Below are positions 52,155-61,894 of a DNA stretch of 64,000 nucleotides, piece after piece. The stretch is from a bacterium (lineage in GTDB: Bacteria; Cyanobacteriota; Vampirovibrionia; Gastranaerophilales; UBA9971). The notes under the pieces were generated by a model. That model was not told the origin of the DNA and did no database searches. It saw only the letters and a list, made by a program, of their open reading frames with translations. The stretch's first letter is position 1; the number at the start of each line of letters is the position of its first letter. The stretch is from assembly GCA_037147175.1 (NCBI GenBank), contig JBAWVS010000007.1, positions 1-64,000 of the forward strand, given 5' to 3'. The translations under genes and the position numbers were made by a program.

Positions 52155-53426
52155 TTATAAATAACTTCTAAACTTTTCAACAGCAAAATCAAGTGCGCCT
52201 TTGTTTTGCTCAAAAATACTTAAACAAGCTTCGCTTGCTGCTGAGTATTTTTCTTTATTTTTAAACAATTCTCTTATATTTACCGAAAGTTCATCTTCAT
52301 TATTTACAATGGTGGCTGATTTGTTATCAGCCATAAATTTAAAAATATCCTTGAAATTAAAAACATCCGCACCTGAAACAACAGGAATACCGTAAATAGC
52401 AGCTTCTAAAGGATTATGTCCGCCTGTGCCTGAAAAACTTCCGCCTATAAATGCAATTTTTGCCACAGAATAAAGTTTGCTCAACTCTCCCATTGTATCC
52501 AGCAAAATTATATCTGTATTTTTAAAATGACTTTGCTTGCTCCTTAAACCAATTTTGAAGCCTGTTGCACAAATCAATTTTAATACCTGATCGTTTCTTT
52601 CTGGATGTCTGGGTGCAATTAATAATTTAAGATCTTTAATTTCGATTTTAAGCCTTTTATAAACGTTAATAATTGTTTCATCTTCGCCTTTATGTGTACT
52701 GCCTGCAATTAAAATATTGTAATCGCTTGATTTTATTGAGTATTTAAGTTCCTTGATTTCATCTTTAGTTAGTATATTTGCAATATCAAATTTTAAATTC
52801 CCCATAACTTCGACATTATTTGAAGAAGCACCTATATCTATAATTCTGTTTTTATCGTCATCGCTTTGCATGAGTATAAGAGAAAAATTTTTCAAAACTT
52901 TTTTAAAGAAAAATCTGATTTTTTTGTAACCTTTGTAGGAATTAGGAGAAATTCTACCGTTTACAAGAAGAAGAGGGATGTTTTTTTTGTTAACTTCATG
53001 ACAAAAAGCAGGCCAAATTTCAGTTTCGGCAATAACTACGATTTTAGGATTTAAGGCATTAATTGCTGCATTTACTGAAAATTTATTGTCATAAGGAAAA
53101 TATGAAATTATGTCAGCAACATTTTTTAATTTATTTTGAGCTACCTGCTGTCCGGTTTTTGTTACGGTAGTAACTGCTATATTGTATTCAGGAAATTCGA
53201 TTTTTGCTTTTTTTACCAGTGCTTCTACTGCGTTAACTTCGCCAACTGACACAGCGTGGAACCATATAGACTGCTTTGTGATTTTATTTTCTTTTATATT
53301 GGCATAAAACCCTAATTTATTCCAAAAACCAGCTCTGAATTTGGGTTTTATTAAAAAAGCAGCCAGAATTAGCGGGCTAAAAAGGATTGAGAGAAATATT
53401 ACTGCTATGTTATATAATATGTACAA
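52155..53426 (-). CDS. waaA: 3-deoxy-D-manno-octulosonic acid (Kdo) transferase
   Basis: WaaA (KdtA) transfers Kdo to lipid A at the inner membrane. It therefore indicates a lipopolysaccharide-producing, Gram-negative envelope. The 423-residue protein has an N-terminal membrane anchor (about 4-24), WFHAVSVGEVNAVEALV, ETEIWPAFCHEV, the second-domain LIAPRHPER and FIGGSFSGTGGHNPLEAA. Its length is typical. It overlaps nothing and converges on the SLH gene through a shared terminator. Confidence 0.96.
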   Translation of the reverse strand: MYILYNIAVIFLSILFSPLILAAFLIKPKFRAGFWNKLGFYANIKENKITKQSIWFHAVSVGEVNAVEALVKKAKIEFPEYNIAVTTVTKTGQQVAQNKLKNVADIISYFPYDNKFSVNAAINALNPKIVVIAETEIWPAFCHEVNKKNIPLLLVNGRISPNSYKGYKKIRFFFKKVLKNFSLILMQSDDDKNRIIDIGASSNNVEVMGNLKFDIANILTKDEIKELKYSIKSSDYNILIAGSTHKGEDETIINVYKRLKIEIKDLKLLIAPRHPERNDQVLKLICATGFKIGLRSKQSHFKNTDIILLDTMGELSKLYSVAKIAFIGGSFSGTGGHNPLEAAIYGIPVVSGADVFNFKDIFKFMADNKSATIVNNEDELSVNIRELFKNKEKYSAASEACLSIFEQNKGALDFAVEKFRSYL

Positions 53427-53585
53427 TTTTTAAGTTACTTATCCGTATTTATTACCTACAGTGCTATTTTAGCATAAGAGGCTTTTTTGATTACAAAAAC
53501 TTATCTTAATATAACTTTAAACTAACACTTTTTTGCGCAATTTTTTTATTCACAGTAGTTAATTTACATGTAAATAACAATAATT

Positions 53586-54410
53586 ATGGAAATATGGGAC
53601 AAAAATATGATATTAGGGCAAATTAGATTTATTTCACCATATATTTCGCAAAAGCAAAATAATCCAATCAACACAACTAAAACAATTTCTTTTGGAACCC
53701 AGCTTGTTAATGTTGACAACCTAAAATTCACAAACCATGCAAAAGAACGTATGAAAGAAAGAAATATCAGTTTAGAAGATATAAAAAAAGGAATTAAAGA
53801 TGGTAAAGCTTATTACGAAAAAACAAATACTCGTGTTGTAGTCCTTGCAAAAGGAAATGAAGGCAAATCATTGTTTGTAGTTATGGATCCGACAAGAACA
53901 ACCGTTATAACCGTTTATCATTCGAACTACGATAAGTATAACAGTAAATTTGTAATTACAAATAATGGAACACTACTAAAATCAGGTTATAAATTTTTTC
54001 CTTTGTCTGAAACTCACACACCGAATAGAATAGAAACCAGAAACGGCGGTTATAAAGATGTATTAATTGATGGTACTGTTGTTAAAGAACATATAATAAC
54101 GGAAAATGGCGGTTATAAAGATGTATTATCCGATGGTACCGTTATAAAAGAACGAACAATAACAGAGAATGGCAGTTATAAAGATGTATTAAACGGTAAA
54201 GTAGTAAAAGAATATATAGTAACTGAAAACGGCTACAAAGAAATAGGAACTGACGGAAAACCGATGAAAGTTGTTGTTAAAGATAAGAATAATCAATATT
54301 ATTTCTATTTACCGGCAGAAGGAATAATAAAGCACAGAGAAACCAGATACACTAAAGATAAACCTGAATTTAATCAACTTAAAAAAAAGTTTTTTTCTGA
54401 ATATAAATAA
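53586..54410 (+). CDS. DUF4258-like protein with ISFG peptide and 21-residue repeats
   Basis: This 274-residue protein has TKTISFGTQL at 31-40, the ISFG-type peptide seen on unrelated proteins here. A DUF4258/HigB-like domain follows (LKFTNHAKERMKERNISLED and RTTVITVYHS). Then come three and a half tandem 21-residue repeats of the type NGGYKDVL.DGTVVKE..ITE (54042-54290, 63, 63 and 60 bp apart). The start (ATG 53586 or 53607) is uncertain, with no clear ribosome site. A toxin-like role for the DUF4258 part is possible but unproven. No antitoxin is adjacent. Confidence 0.65.
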   Translation: MEIWDKNMILGQIRFISPYISQKQNNPINTTKTISFGTQLVNVDNLKFTNHAKERMKERNISLEDIKKGIKDGKAYYEKTNTRVVVLAKGNEGKSLFVVMDPTRTTVITVYHSNYDKYNSKFVITNNGTLLKSGYKFFPLSETHTPNRIETRNGGYKDVLIDGTVVKEHIITENGGYKDVLSDGTVIKERTITENGSYKDVLNGKVVKEYIVTENGYKEIGTDGKPMKVVVKDKNNQYYFYLPAEGIIKHRETRYTKDKPEFNQLKKKFFSEYK

Positions 54411-54428
54411 AACAAAATATATTTTTAA

Positions 54429-57020
54429 TTACTCTACAAACAGCGATAACTGAGGTGTATCCACATCAGGTTCATCAAAACTTTTTTTCTTGGACGAAAT
54501 TTTTGCAGAATAATCTTTTTGCATCCTGTTCATAAGGTTTTGAGCCCTATTAACTACAGAATCAGGTAGCCCCGCCATCTTTGCTACATGAATACCATAG
54601 CTTTTGCTTGCTCCACCCTCTACAACACGCCTGATAAACTCAAGTTCGCCTTCTTTTTCGGAGATTGTCATTCTATAATTTTTTATTTCAGGGAATTTTT
54701 CACACATTACATTAAGTTCATGATAATGAGTAGCAAATATTGTCCTTGCTTTAATCTTTTGAGAAATGTACTCAGCAACGCTCCAAGCAATAGCTACACC
54801 GTCATAAGTCCCTGTACCCCTTCCAATTTCATCAAGAAGTATAAAACTTCTTTCTGTTGCGGAATTTAGAATATATGAAGTTTCGTTCATCTCCACCATA
54901 AATGTTGATTGCCCCGTTGAAAGATCATCAACACCTCCAACTCTGGTAAATATTTTGTCAACAATACCAATCTGCGCATGAGAAGCAGGAACATAACTTC
55001 CTATTTGAGCAAGGATTAAGATAAGTGCATTTTGGCGCATAAATGTTGATTTACCTGCCATATTCGGACCTGTTAAAATCATAAGAACGGGTAAATTATC
55101 ATCAACAGAAGAAATCAAATCATTATTGCCTCTTATACACAAATCATTCGGCACATAGCTGCCTAAAGGCAAAAGCTGCTCAATAACAGGATGGCGTCCG
55201 TCCTTGATTAAAATGCTTGTTGACTCATTAATTTCCGGCTTAATATAGTTTAATTCTGAAGCAACTTCTGCAAAAGACAGTAATACGTCAAGTACAGCCG
55301 TTGATTTTGCCAAATCCCTGATAGGGTTAACAATTTCTTTTGAATATTCCCTAAAATTGCAATATATTTGGTACTCTAAGCCTATTGATTTTGTTTCCGC
55401 GCTTAAAATTTCTTCTTCATGCTTCTTAAGCTCAGGAGTGATGTATCTTTCGGCATTAGAAAGAGTTTGTTTTCTGATGTAATTTTCAGGAACAAGACTT
55501 GTATTTGAATGTGTAACTTCGATAAAAAACCCGAAAGTTTTGCTAAATCCTACTTTAAGAGATTTTATTCCTGTTCTTTCTCTTTCGTTATTTTCAAAAT
55601 CAGCCAACCATTCTTTACCGTTTCCCAGAAGAGATTTTAAATAGTCTAAATCTTTATTCACGCATGATTTAATAAGATTTCCTTCTTTAATACCGACAGG
55701 TGCAGCTTCGTCTATGGTTTTTTCAATAATACATGCAAAATCTGTAATTTCCTGATTAATTTGCGAAAATTGATTTAGAAGAGGAGATTTCATATTAAAC
55801 AAAATTTTTCCAAATTCGGGAAATAACTTCAACGAATCTCTTAAAGCAATAAAATCACGCCCATTCGCTGAATTATTACTTATTTTTGTTGCCAGCCTTT
55901 CAATATCATATACTTTGTCTAGCAGAGAGCTTAATTCAAATCTTGTTTTTGAATTTTCAATAAGTTCTTCATTAGCTTCCTGTCGTTTTTTTATTTCTAA
56001 AATATTTTGTAAAGGCTGCTGTATCCATTTTCTGAGAAGTCTTGCACCCATATTGGTTTTTGTTCTGTTTATTGCCCAAAACAGGCTTCCTTTGTAATTA
56101 TTATCTCTAACTGTCTGGACAAGTTCAAGATTTCTCGCCGCATTAGCATCTATCGAAACAAATTCGTCCATATTGTACGGAATAATCACATCAAATTTAG
56201 GCAGGTCGGTTTTTTGAGTTTCTTGAAGATAATCAATAATTGCACCTGCTGCAACCAATCCCTGCGTATATTCAGGAAAACCGAATCCTTCAAGCGAATT
56301 AACATCAAATATTTGTTTAATTTTTTCAAGTGCATTTTCTGTAGAAAAAGCCAGTGTAGGTCTTATTGTACAGTTATAATTATGAGTAATTTCTTCGGGC
56401 AAATCTAAAGTTTCTTCAGGGACAATCTGAAATGGTTTTAACTGTTTTTTACCGACCACACCTATTATTTCTGAAGGAGAAATCCTGTTTAATTCGGCTA
56501 AAAGACTATTATAAGTGAGCTTCGAGATTCTAAATTCGCCTGTTGAAATATCAATATAGGCTAAACCGTAAAAATTATCATTTTTAGCTTTGAACACAGA
56601 AGCCAGATAATTATTTTTTGAAGCATCCAAAAGATTCGTTTCTGTAATAGTGCCTGCCGTTATGGTTCTTACTACTTGTCGTTCTACAAGCCCTTTAGCC
56701 AGAGAAGCATCTTCCATTTGTTCGCAAATTGCAACTTTATGACCTTTTTCAAGAAGCTTTGCAATGTAATTATCAGCTGCTTTTTGGGGAACTCCTGCCA
56801 TAGGAATCCTTCCCAGTTTTCCGCCTTCTCTTCCGGTTAAAGTAAGCTCAAGATCTTTTGCAGCTATAACTGCATCTTCGAAGAACATTTCATAAAAATC
56901 CCCCATCCGATAAAACAATATCACGCCCTGATTGTCTTTTTTTATATCAAGGTATTGTTTTACCATTGGAGTGGCGTCTTCAGGGTTAACATCCCTTGTG
57001 TTTAAATAGTCTTCGCTCAT
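54429..57020 (-). CDS. mutS: DNA mismatch repair ATPase MutS
   Basis: This 863-residue MutS recognises mismatches and starts repair. It has the N-terminal mismatch-reading domain with YRMGDFYEMFFEDAV (Phe-x-Glu clamp in GDFYEMF), connector, core and clamp domains. The ATPase has Walker A TGPNMAGKST, a LDEIGRGTGTYDG block and a composite site near AKMAGLPDSV. Length is normal. No mutL lies beside it in this window. The minus-strand ATG lacks a strong ribosome site. Confidence 0.97.
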   Translation of the reverse strand: MSEDYLNTRDVNPEDATPMVKQYLDIKKDNQGVILFYRMGDFYEMFFEDAVIAAKDLELTLTGREGGKLGRIPMAGVPQKAADNYIAKLLEKGHKVAICEQMEDASLAKGLVERQVVRTITAGTITETNLLDASKNNYLASVFKAKNDNFYGLAYIDISTGEFRISKLTYNSLLAELNRISPSEIIGVVGKKQLKPFQIVPEETLDLPEEITHNYNCTIRPTLAFSTENALEKIKQIFDVNSLEGFGFPEYTQGLVAAGAIIDYLQETQKTDLPKFDVIIPYNMDEFVSIDANAARNLELVQTVRDNNYKGSLFWAINRTKTNMGARLLRKWIQQPLQNILEIKKRQEANEELIENSKTRFELSSLLDKVYDIERLATKISNNSANGRDFIALRDSLKLFPEFGKILFNMKSPLLNQFSQINQEITDFACIIEKTIDEAAPVGIKEGNLIKSCVNKDLDYLKSLLGNGKEWLADFENNERERTGIKSLKVGFSKTFGFFIEVTHSNTSLVPENYIRKQTLSNAERYITPELKKHEEEILSAETKSIGLEYQIYCNFREYSKEIVNPIRDLAKSTAVLDVLLSFAEVASELNYIKPEINESTSILIKDGRHPVIEQLLPLGSYVPNDLCIRGNNDLISSVDDNLPVLMILTGPNMAGKSTFMRQNALILILAQIGSYVPASHAQIGIVDKIFTRVGGVDDLSTGQSTFMVEMNETSYILNSATERSFILLDEIGRGTGTYDGVAIAWSVAEYISQKIKARTIFATHYHELNVMCEKFPEIKNYRMTISEKEGELEFIRRVVEGGASKSYGIHVAKMAGLPDSVVNRAQNLMNRMQKDYSAKISSKKKSFDEPDVDTPQLSLFVE

Positions 57021-57077
57021 AAATATTTAACTCAAATATAAATAATTCTTTATTATAAAACTAAACCACACACAAGA

Positions 57078-57101
57078 AAAAGCGTCAATTAAGACGCTTT
57101 T
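57078..57101. terminator. Hairpin between mutS and the 57243 gene
   Basis: AAAAGCGTC and GACGCTTTT flank a short loop in the divergent gap between the mutS start and the 57243 gene. As it lies before both starts, it is more likely an upstream terminator or regulatory hairpin than one for mutS. Confidence 0.45.
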
Positions 57102-57242
57102 AGAGTTGATTTTAAGTATATAATTTATGAAAGAATCATTAAGTATTGTAACGTTTTTCTTATATATTGAATATGACGGCAATATTTTTTTTTTATATAT
57201 ATATAGAGAACAGCGTAACCCCCGAAAACAAAGGACAAGAAG

Positions 57243-57458
57243 ATGGCGATAGGAGCAAAAGACATAGTTGATAAAGCTTTAGTTCTACAATATGCAACTA
57301 TCCAAACAAATAAATTCGATGAAGTAAAAATAAGCCCTGAAGATATGTGGAAAAATATTAATATGATGGCAATGTCTTATAAAGTCCACTCTGATTTAAA
57401 AAGAACAATGAATATCCCGAAACCACAGGTTGCTCTTAAGGCTTTCTGGGATAAATAA
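57243..57458 (+). CDS. Small helical hypothetical protein, 71 residues
   Basis: This 71-residue soluble protein begins MAIGAKDIVDKALVLQYAT and carries an alpha-helical, charged pattern with MSYKVHSDLKRTMNIPKPQV near the end. No domain is recognised. The start is preceded by AAGGACAAGAAG and by a long AT promoter-like stretch. A neat terminator follows, suggesting a monocistronic, probably well-expressed small gene that is conserved in the lineage. Confidence 0.65.
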   Translation: MAIGAKDIVDKALVLQYATIQTNKFDEVKISPEDMWKNINMMAMSYKVHSDLKRTMNIPKPQVALKAFWDK

Positions 57459-57506
57459 AAAAGTTTAGTTAATATTAATTGTAGGTATATGTGTTGTGTG
57501 TGTTTT

Positions 57507-57534
57507 ATCCTCCTAATCAGGAGGATTTTTTTTT
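57507..57534 (+). terminator. Terminator after the small gene at 57243
   Basis: ATCCTCCT and AGGAGGAT form an 8-bp stem with a 4-nt loop, followed by nine T residues. Confidence 0.85.
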
Positions 57535-57559
57535 GCAATAAAACTACACTAATAAAGAT

Positions 57560-59359
57560 TTATCTTAACTTAACCCAGTCTGCTTTACGTATGCGGATGT
57601 TCTCAGGTGTGATTTCCAGTAATTCGTCTTCGCCTATGTATTCAAGACAGTCTTCGAGCGATAATTGTCTTGGAGTTGAAAGAGTTACCATTACATCAGC
57701 CGTAGCACTACGCATGTTTGTAAGTTTTTTTGTTTTACAAACATTAACCAGAATATCCTGTGGTCTGTTATGTTCTCCCACAACCATTCCGCGATAAACT
57801 TTTGTTTTAGGGGTTACAAAGAAAACTCCTCTGTCTTCAAACTGCTGCAAAGCGTAGGGAATTGCTTCACCTGTCTCAAATGCAATTAGTGAACCGTTTC
57901 TTTGCTTTTGAATATCTCCGACAAGCGGTTTGTATGAATCAAAGTTATGATACATAATGCCTTCGCCTCGGGTCATTCTGATAAATTCGTTTCTAAAACC
58001 TATTAAACCTCTTGCAGGAATAACAAAATTCATATTTGTACGTATTCCGTTAGAAACCATGTCAAGCATTTCTGCCTTGCGCCATGCCAGTTTTTCAATA
58101 CAACTTCCTGTAAATTCGTCAGGTACGTCGATTAATAAACTTTCAAAAGGCTCATGTTCTTGACCGTTAATGTTTTTAAAAATTACTTCAGGTTTACTTA
58201 CTTGAAACTCATAGCCTTCACGTCTCATGGTTTCAATAAGTATTCCGAGGTGAAGCTCACCTCTTCCGCTAACTTTAAAAATTTCAGTACTGTCAGTGTC
58301 TTCAACTCTTAAACTTACATTCTTTTCTAATTCTTGATAAAGTCTTTTTCTTACCTGACGTGAAGTAACAAATTTCCCTTCCTGTCCTGCGAATGGTGAA
58401 TCATTAACGGAAAAATTCATTTTTAAAGTTGGTTCATCTACATTAATGAGCGGTAGAGCTTCAGGACTTTCTATAGAAGAAACTGTTTCACCGATTTGAA
58501 TATCGGGGAACCCTGCTATACCGATAATATCTCCCGCATAAGCAGCATCAAGATACGTTCTTTCAAGCCCTTCAAATCCTATAATTTTTGATACCCTGTT
58601 TCTTACAATATTGCCGTCTCTGGTAATAAGGCTTGCCTGCTGGTTATTTTCAATTTTGCCGTTTACTATTCTGCCGATGGCTATTCTACCTAAATATTCA
58701 CTGTAATCCAGAGTTGTTACATGAAATTGCAAATTGCTGTTAATTTTGCCTTTGGGCGGCTTTATATTGTCAATAACTGCATCAAATAAAGGTTTAAAGC
58801 TGTCACTTTCTTCATCGATTTCATTTTTTGCAACACCTGTAAGCGCATTGGTATAAACCACAGGGAAATCGTGATGCTCTTCTTTGTCGGTTAATTCAAG
58901 GAAAAGTTCAAATACTTTATCGAGAGCGGCATGCGGATCTGCTCCCTGTCTGTCTATTTTATTTATTACCACAATCATTTTCAGTCCTAATTCAAGAGCT
59001 TTTGATAGAACAAAACGTGTTTGAGGCATCGGGCCTTCTGCTGCATCAACAATAAGCAAAGCTCCGTCTACCATACTGAGTACACGTTCTACTTCTCCGC
59101 CAAAATCAGCGTGTCCCGGAGTATCTACAACGTTTATTATGTAGTCGCCATAGTTAATACATAAATTTTTTGAAAGAATTGTTATGCCTCTTTCTCTTTC
59201 GAGGTCATTTGAATCCATAACTCTTTCCTGCACAACTTCATTGTCGCGAAAAACTCCGCTTTGCTTCAGCATACAATCAACTAGAGTTGTTTTGCCATGA
59301 TCTACGTGTGCTATTATTGCTATATTTCTTAATTTAGAAATATGGTTTTTATCTGTCAT
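57560..59359 (-). CDS. typA: Translational GTPase TypA (BipA)
   Basis: This 599-residue TypA/BipA has the G1 loop [15 protein letters not shown] switch 1, [12 protein letters not shown] (G3) and NKIDR (G4). These are followed by domain II and the C-terminal BipA-specific part ([32 protein letters not shown]). It assists 50S assembly and stress translation on the ribosome. Length and motifs are standard. A ribosome site AAGGAAGA precedes the ATG. Confidence 0.97.
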   Translation of the reverse strand: MTDKNHISKLRNIAIIAHVDHGKTTLVDCMLKQSGVFRDNEVVQERVMDSNDLERERGITILSKNLCINYGDYIINVVDTPGHADFGGEVERVLSMVDGALLIVDAAEGPMPQTRFVLSKALELGLKMIVVINKIDRQGADPHAALDKVFELFLELTDKEEHHDFPVVYTNALTGVAKNEIDEESDSFKPLFDAVIDNIKPPKGKINSNLQFHVTTLDYSEYLGRIAIGRIVNGKIENNQQASLITRDGNIVRNRVSKIIGFEGLERTYLDAAYAGDIIGIAGFPDIQIGETVSSIESPEALPLINVDEPTLKMNFSVNDSPFAGQEGKFVTSRQVRKRLYQELEKNVSLRVEDTDSTEIFKVSGRGELHLGILIETMRREGYEFQVSKPEVIFKNINGQEHEPFESLLIDVPDEFTGSCIEKLAWRKAEMLDMVSNGIRTNMNFVIPARGLIGFRNEFIRMTRGEGIMYHNFDSYKPLVGDIQKQRNGSLIAFETGEAIPYALQQFEDRGVFFVTPKTKVYRGMVVGEHNRPQDILVNVCKTKKLTNMRSATADVMVTLSTPRQLSLEDCLEYIGEDELLEITPENIRIRKADWVKLR

Positions 59360-59460
59360 TTGAAAATCTTCCTTACTTTAATATTTCTGCACTCTTCTCA
59401 TAATCTCATTTATTTCGATTATAGTTTTAAATATTGATCTCTGCCTTTTAATATTGTTTA

Positions 59461-59497
59461 AAAACAAAAAACTTGGTGAATATAAATAATTTACCAA
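59461..59497 (-). terminator. Terminator after mscS (minus strand)
   Basis: On the minus strand, TTGGTAAAT and ATTCACCAA form a 9-bp stem with one mismatch-type pair. A GTTTTTTGTTTTT tract follows it. It sits downstream of mscS and upstream of typA. Confidence 0.7.
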
Positions 59498-59584
59498 AAA
59501 CTTGACTATAAGTATAATAATAATTCCAATAAGACTAAAAATCAAAGAATATCGTAGGATTTAATTTTTCAGAAAAGAATAATA

Positions 59585-60394
59585 CTACGGAATCTGTATA
59601 TTTAGTTCGTCAAATTTTCTTTTCAGCCTGAGATTAAATTCTCTTGCCACCGCCCATTGTTTGATAGGTTTGGTTTTTATCCTTGATTTGATTATTATTG
59701 CCGAATCATTAAATTTTTCCAGACCGAAAATTTCTATTGGCTCTAAAATATCATGTTTATGTTGAGAATTATTTTGTAAATCTTCTCCTATAGTTTTTAT
59801 AATTTCAATAACATTATCGACATTTTCTTTCGAACTTACACCTATATCAAAAACAGAATAAGAATAATCTTTTGTCATGTTCGTAATTATATCTATTTTG
59901 CCGTTTCTAATAAAATGAACATTGCCTTCTATATCTCTTAAAACAACCATTTTTAAGTCAACTTTTTCGACAAGACCGCTTTTGTCTCCTATTTTTATAA
60001 CATCACCAACTCGAATCTGATCGCCAACAAGTATTATAAATCCGCTTATAATATCCTCAACAAGACGTTGCGAACCAAAACCGACAGCTAATCCTACAAC
60101 TCCCGCTGCTGCGAGCATCGGACCTATGTTAATACCCAGTTTTTCAAGAATTATCATCGTTCCTACAGATAAAATCAAAACATCCAGAATTGATTTAGTC
60201 ATTGTACGCAATGTATGGATTCTTTTTTCCAACTCTGAGCCGCAATTAGAACTCACAAAGTTTTTTATAAGTTTTTCTGTAAAGTTGTCTACAAGTTTTA
60301 AGGCAATAATCATTAAAACAGCTATAAATATAATTTTAAGTCCGCTCGTTAAAGCCCATTTGACAAGAATATCCAGATAAAATTGTAAATGCAT
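59585..60394 (-). CDS. mscS: Small-conductance mechanosensitive channel (MscS family)
   Basis: This 269-residue MscS channel protein has membrane helices at about 15-33, 60-82 and 90-115. The pore-lining TM3 has GVVGLAVGFGSQ, followed by the beta domain with GDVIKIGDKSGLVEKVDL and a RNGKIDIITN segment. It opens on membrane tension to release solutes during hypo-osmotic shock. A strong GGAGG ribosome site precedes the ATG. The gene stands alone upstream of a terminator shared with the typA region. Confidence 0.94.
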   Translation of the reverse strand: MHLQFYLDILVKWALTSGLKIIFIAVLMIIALKLVDNFTEKLIKNFVSSNCGSELEKRIHTLRTMTKSILDVLILSVGTMIILEKLGINIGPMLAAAGVVGLAVGFGSQRLVEDIISGFIILVGDQIRVGDVIKIGDKSGLVEKVDLKMVVLRDIEGNVHFIRNGKIDIITNMTKDYSYSVFDIGVSSKENVDNVIEIIKTIGEDLQNNSQHKHDILEPIEIFGLEKFNDSAIIIKSRIKTKPIKQWAVAREFNLRLKRKFDELNIQIP

Positions 60395-60495
60395 AACTAT
60401 TTCCTCCAGCTTTATAAAAAATATTAAAATTTTAAATAATTAAAATCATAACTTAAAAATATAATTTATTATACTGAAACGAGTTTGTTTTCAGT

Positions 60496-60517
60496 AAAAC
60501 CGGCAAAGCCGGATTTT
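60496..60517. terminator. Small GC-rich hairpin near the yhcC-like stop
   Basis: AAAACCGGC and GCCGGATTTT form a compact stem with a 3-nt loop, downstream (minus strand) of the radical SAM gene. Confidence 0.65.
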
Positions 60518-60577
60518 CCTGAAAAGCATCACTCCTAAAAGCTATAGTGCTTTCGCAAAAAATATTTCATTTCTTAA

Positions 60578-61534
60578 TTACTTTTTCAGAGCACTATAGC
60601 TACTAAACTTTGATGACTGAAAAGTTCCGCGTCTTTCTAATTCCCTGTCGATAAGGTTTAAAACTTTGAACTTTTCCGGCAGCCATTTCGGTGCAACAAG
60701 AATTTTTTTTAATCCATTTCCTGCAAGTCTGTGTATTACAGTTTTTTGAGGTAATATTTCCAAATAATCGCAAACAATATCAATATATTCCTCGGCAGAA
60801 ATCGGATTAAATTCTCCCCTAATATACATTTGTTCAAGCTCTGTATCTTTTAAGGCACATAAAAGATGTATTTTTATTCCATCTATACCCAAAGATGCAA
60901 GCACTTTTGCTGTTTCAAGCATTTCTTCTCTTGTCTCAGAAGGAAGTCCAATTATTACGTGAGTGCAAATTTTTATATTTTCTCCGTATTTTCGTGTAAG
61001 TTCTACTGCTTTTATAAAATCTTCAGCAGAATGCCCCCTGTTTATGAGTTTTAAAGTCTTATTGTGTATTGACTGCAAGCCATATTCCACCCAAACATGA
61101 TGAGTTTTTGTATATGAATTTATTAATCTTATTTTTTCTTCATCTACACAATCAGGACGTGTTCCAATAGAAAGTCCCACAACTTCAGGATGTGAAACAG
61201 CTTCGTCATAGAGTGATTTTAATTTTTCTACAGGTGCATAAGTGTTACTGTAGGCTTGAAAATAAGAAATAAATTTTTTTGCGCCAAATCTTTCAGATAA
61301 TTTTTTTATACTTGTATTAAGTTGTTCGTTTATTGAAAGCTTGCCGCAGTGAGCTTGAGAAAACGACCCTCCGTCTTCACAAAAAATACATCCGCCCGAT
61401 GATGTTGTTCCGTCTCGATTTGGGCAGCTAAACCCTGCATCTAAAGTTACTTTATACACTTTGCAGTTAAATAATTCTTTTAGATGTCGGCTATATTGAT
61501 AATATCTTTTATCAGAGTCTTTAAAAAATTCCAA
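60578..61534 (-). CDS. TIGR01212/YhcC-family radical SAM protein
   Basis: This 318-residue radical SAM protein of the YhcC type opens with KRYYQYSRHLKELFNCKVYK and has the atypical cysteine set Cys37, Cys49 and Cys52 in FSCPNRDGTTSSGGCIFC. That wide spacing is characteristic of TIGR01212. Later segments WVEYGLQSIHNKTLKLINRG and THVIIGLPSETREEM fit the Elp3-like barrel. The substrate is unknown. A palindrome (60540-60601) covers its stop-codon region and may influence transcript end processing. Confidence 0.92.
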   Translation of the reverse strand: MEFFKDSDKRYYQYSRHLKELFNCKVYKVTLDAGFSCPNRDGTTSSGGCIFCEDGGSFSQAHCGKLSINEQLNTSIKKLSERFGAKKFISYFQAYSNTYAPVEKLKSLYDEAVSHPEVVGLSIGTRPDCVDEEKIRLINSYTKTHHVWVEYGLQSIHNKTLKLINRGHSAEDFIKAVELTRKYGENIKICTHVIIGLPSETREEMLETAKVLASLGIDGIKIHLLCALKDTELEQMYIRGEFNPISAEEYIDIVCDYLEILPQKTVIHRLAGNGLKKILVAPKWLPEKFKVLNLIDRELERRGTFQSSKFSSYSALKK

Positions 61535-61595
61535 ATAAAACGCTTTTCTTTCTATATTTTATTTAAATATTGAGTAATCAGATAAAACCATAGCC

Positions 61596-61613
61596 CCCTC
61601 TTTCTTAAGAGGG
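61596..61613. terminator. Weak hairpin between the zinc-ribbon gene and the radical SAM gene
   Basis: CCCTCTT and AAGAGGG form a 7-bp stem with a TCTT loop, downstream of the 61648 gene on the minus strand. No T-run follows directly. Confidence 0.4.
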
Positions 61614-61647
61614 AGCAGGTTTTAAACAAATATTTTTGCTGTTTGTA

Positions 61648-61815
61648 TTATCCGTTTGTCTGATCTTTTGGTGGCGGATATACATAATGTTCACCGCAGC
61701 CGGGACACACAACTTCCTGTTGTTTCCCTTCTTCAAGTACAATAACTTCAAACAGGGTTTTGCAGGAGGACTGAACGCATCTTATAGCCCAAACAGGTCT
61801 TACAATTCTTGCCAT
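61648..61815 (-). CDS. Zinc-ribbon-like small protein, 55 residues
   Basis: This minus-strand frame encodes a 55-residue protein beginning MARIVRPVWAIRCVQSSC. It ends with QQEVVCPGCGEHYVYPPP, so it has Cys13 and Cys18 and a CPGC pair that could form a zinc ribbon. A ribosome site GAAAGG lies 8 bp upstream of the ATG. Small zinc ribbons of this type occur near transcription or translation genes, but no specific family is recognised. The longer frame on the opposite strand here is the less likely gene. Confidence 0.65.
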   Translation of the reverse strand: MARIVRPVWAIRCVQSSCKTLFEVIVLEEGKQQEVVCPGCGEHYVYPPPKDQTNG

Positions 61816-61894
61816 AGTAATAACCTTTCCAGTAAAGTATTTTTCACAAAACTATTTTAACAGATTTATATGGATTTACTCAAGTTTTAATATT

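Noticed and set aside
61636-61860. Plus-strand frame of 74 codons
   Set aside because: The opposite strand holds a better-supported zinc-ribbon gene with a ribosome site; the plus frame looks like its shadow.
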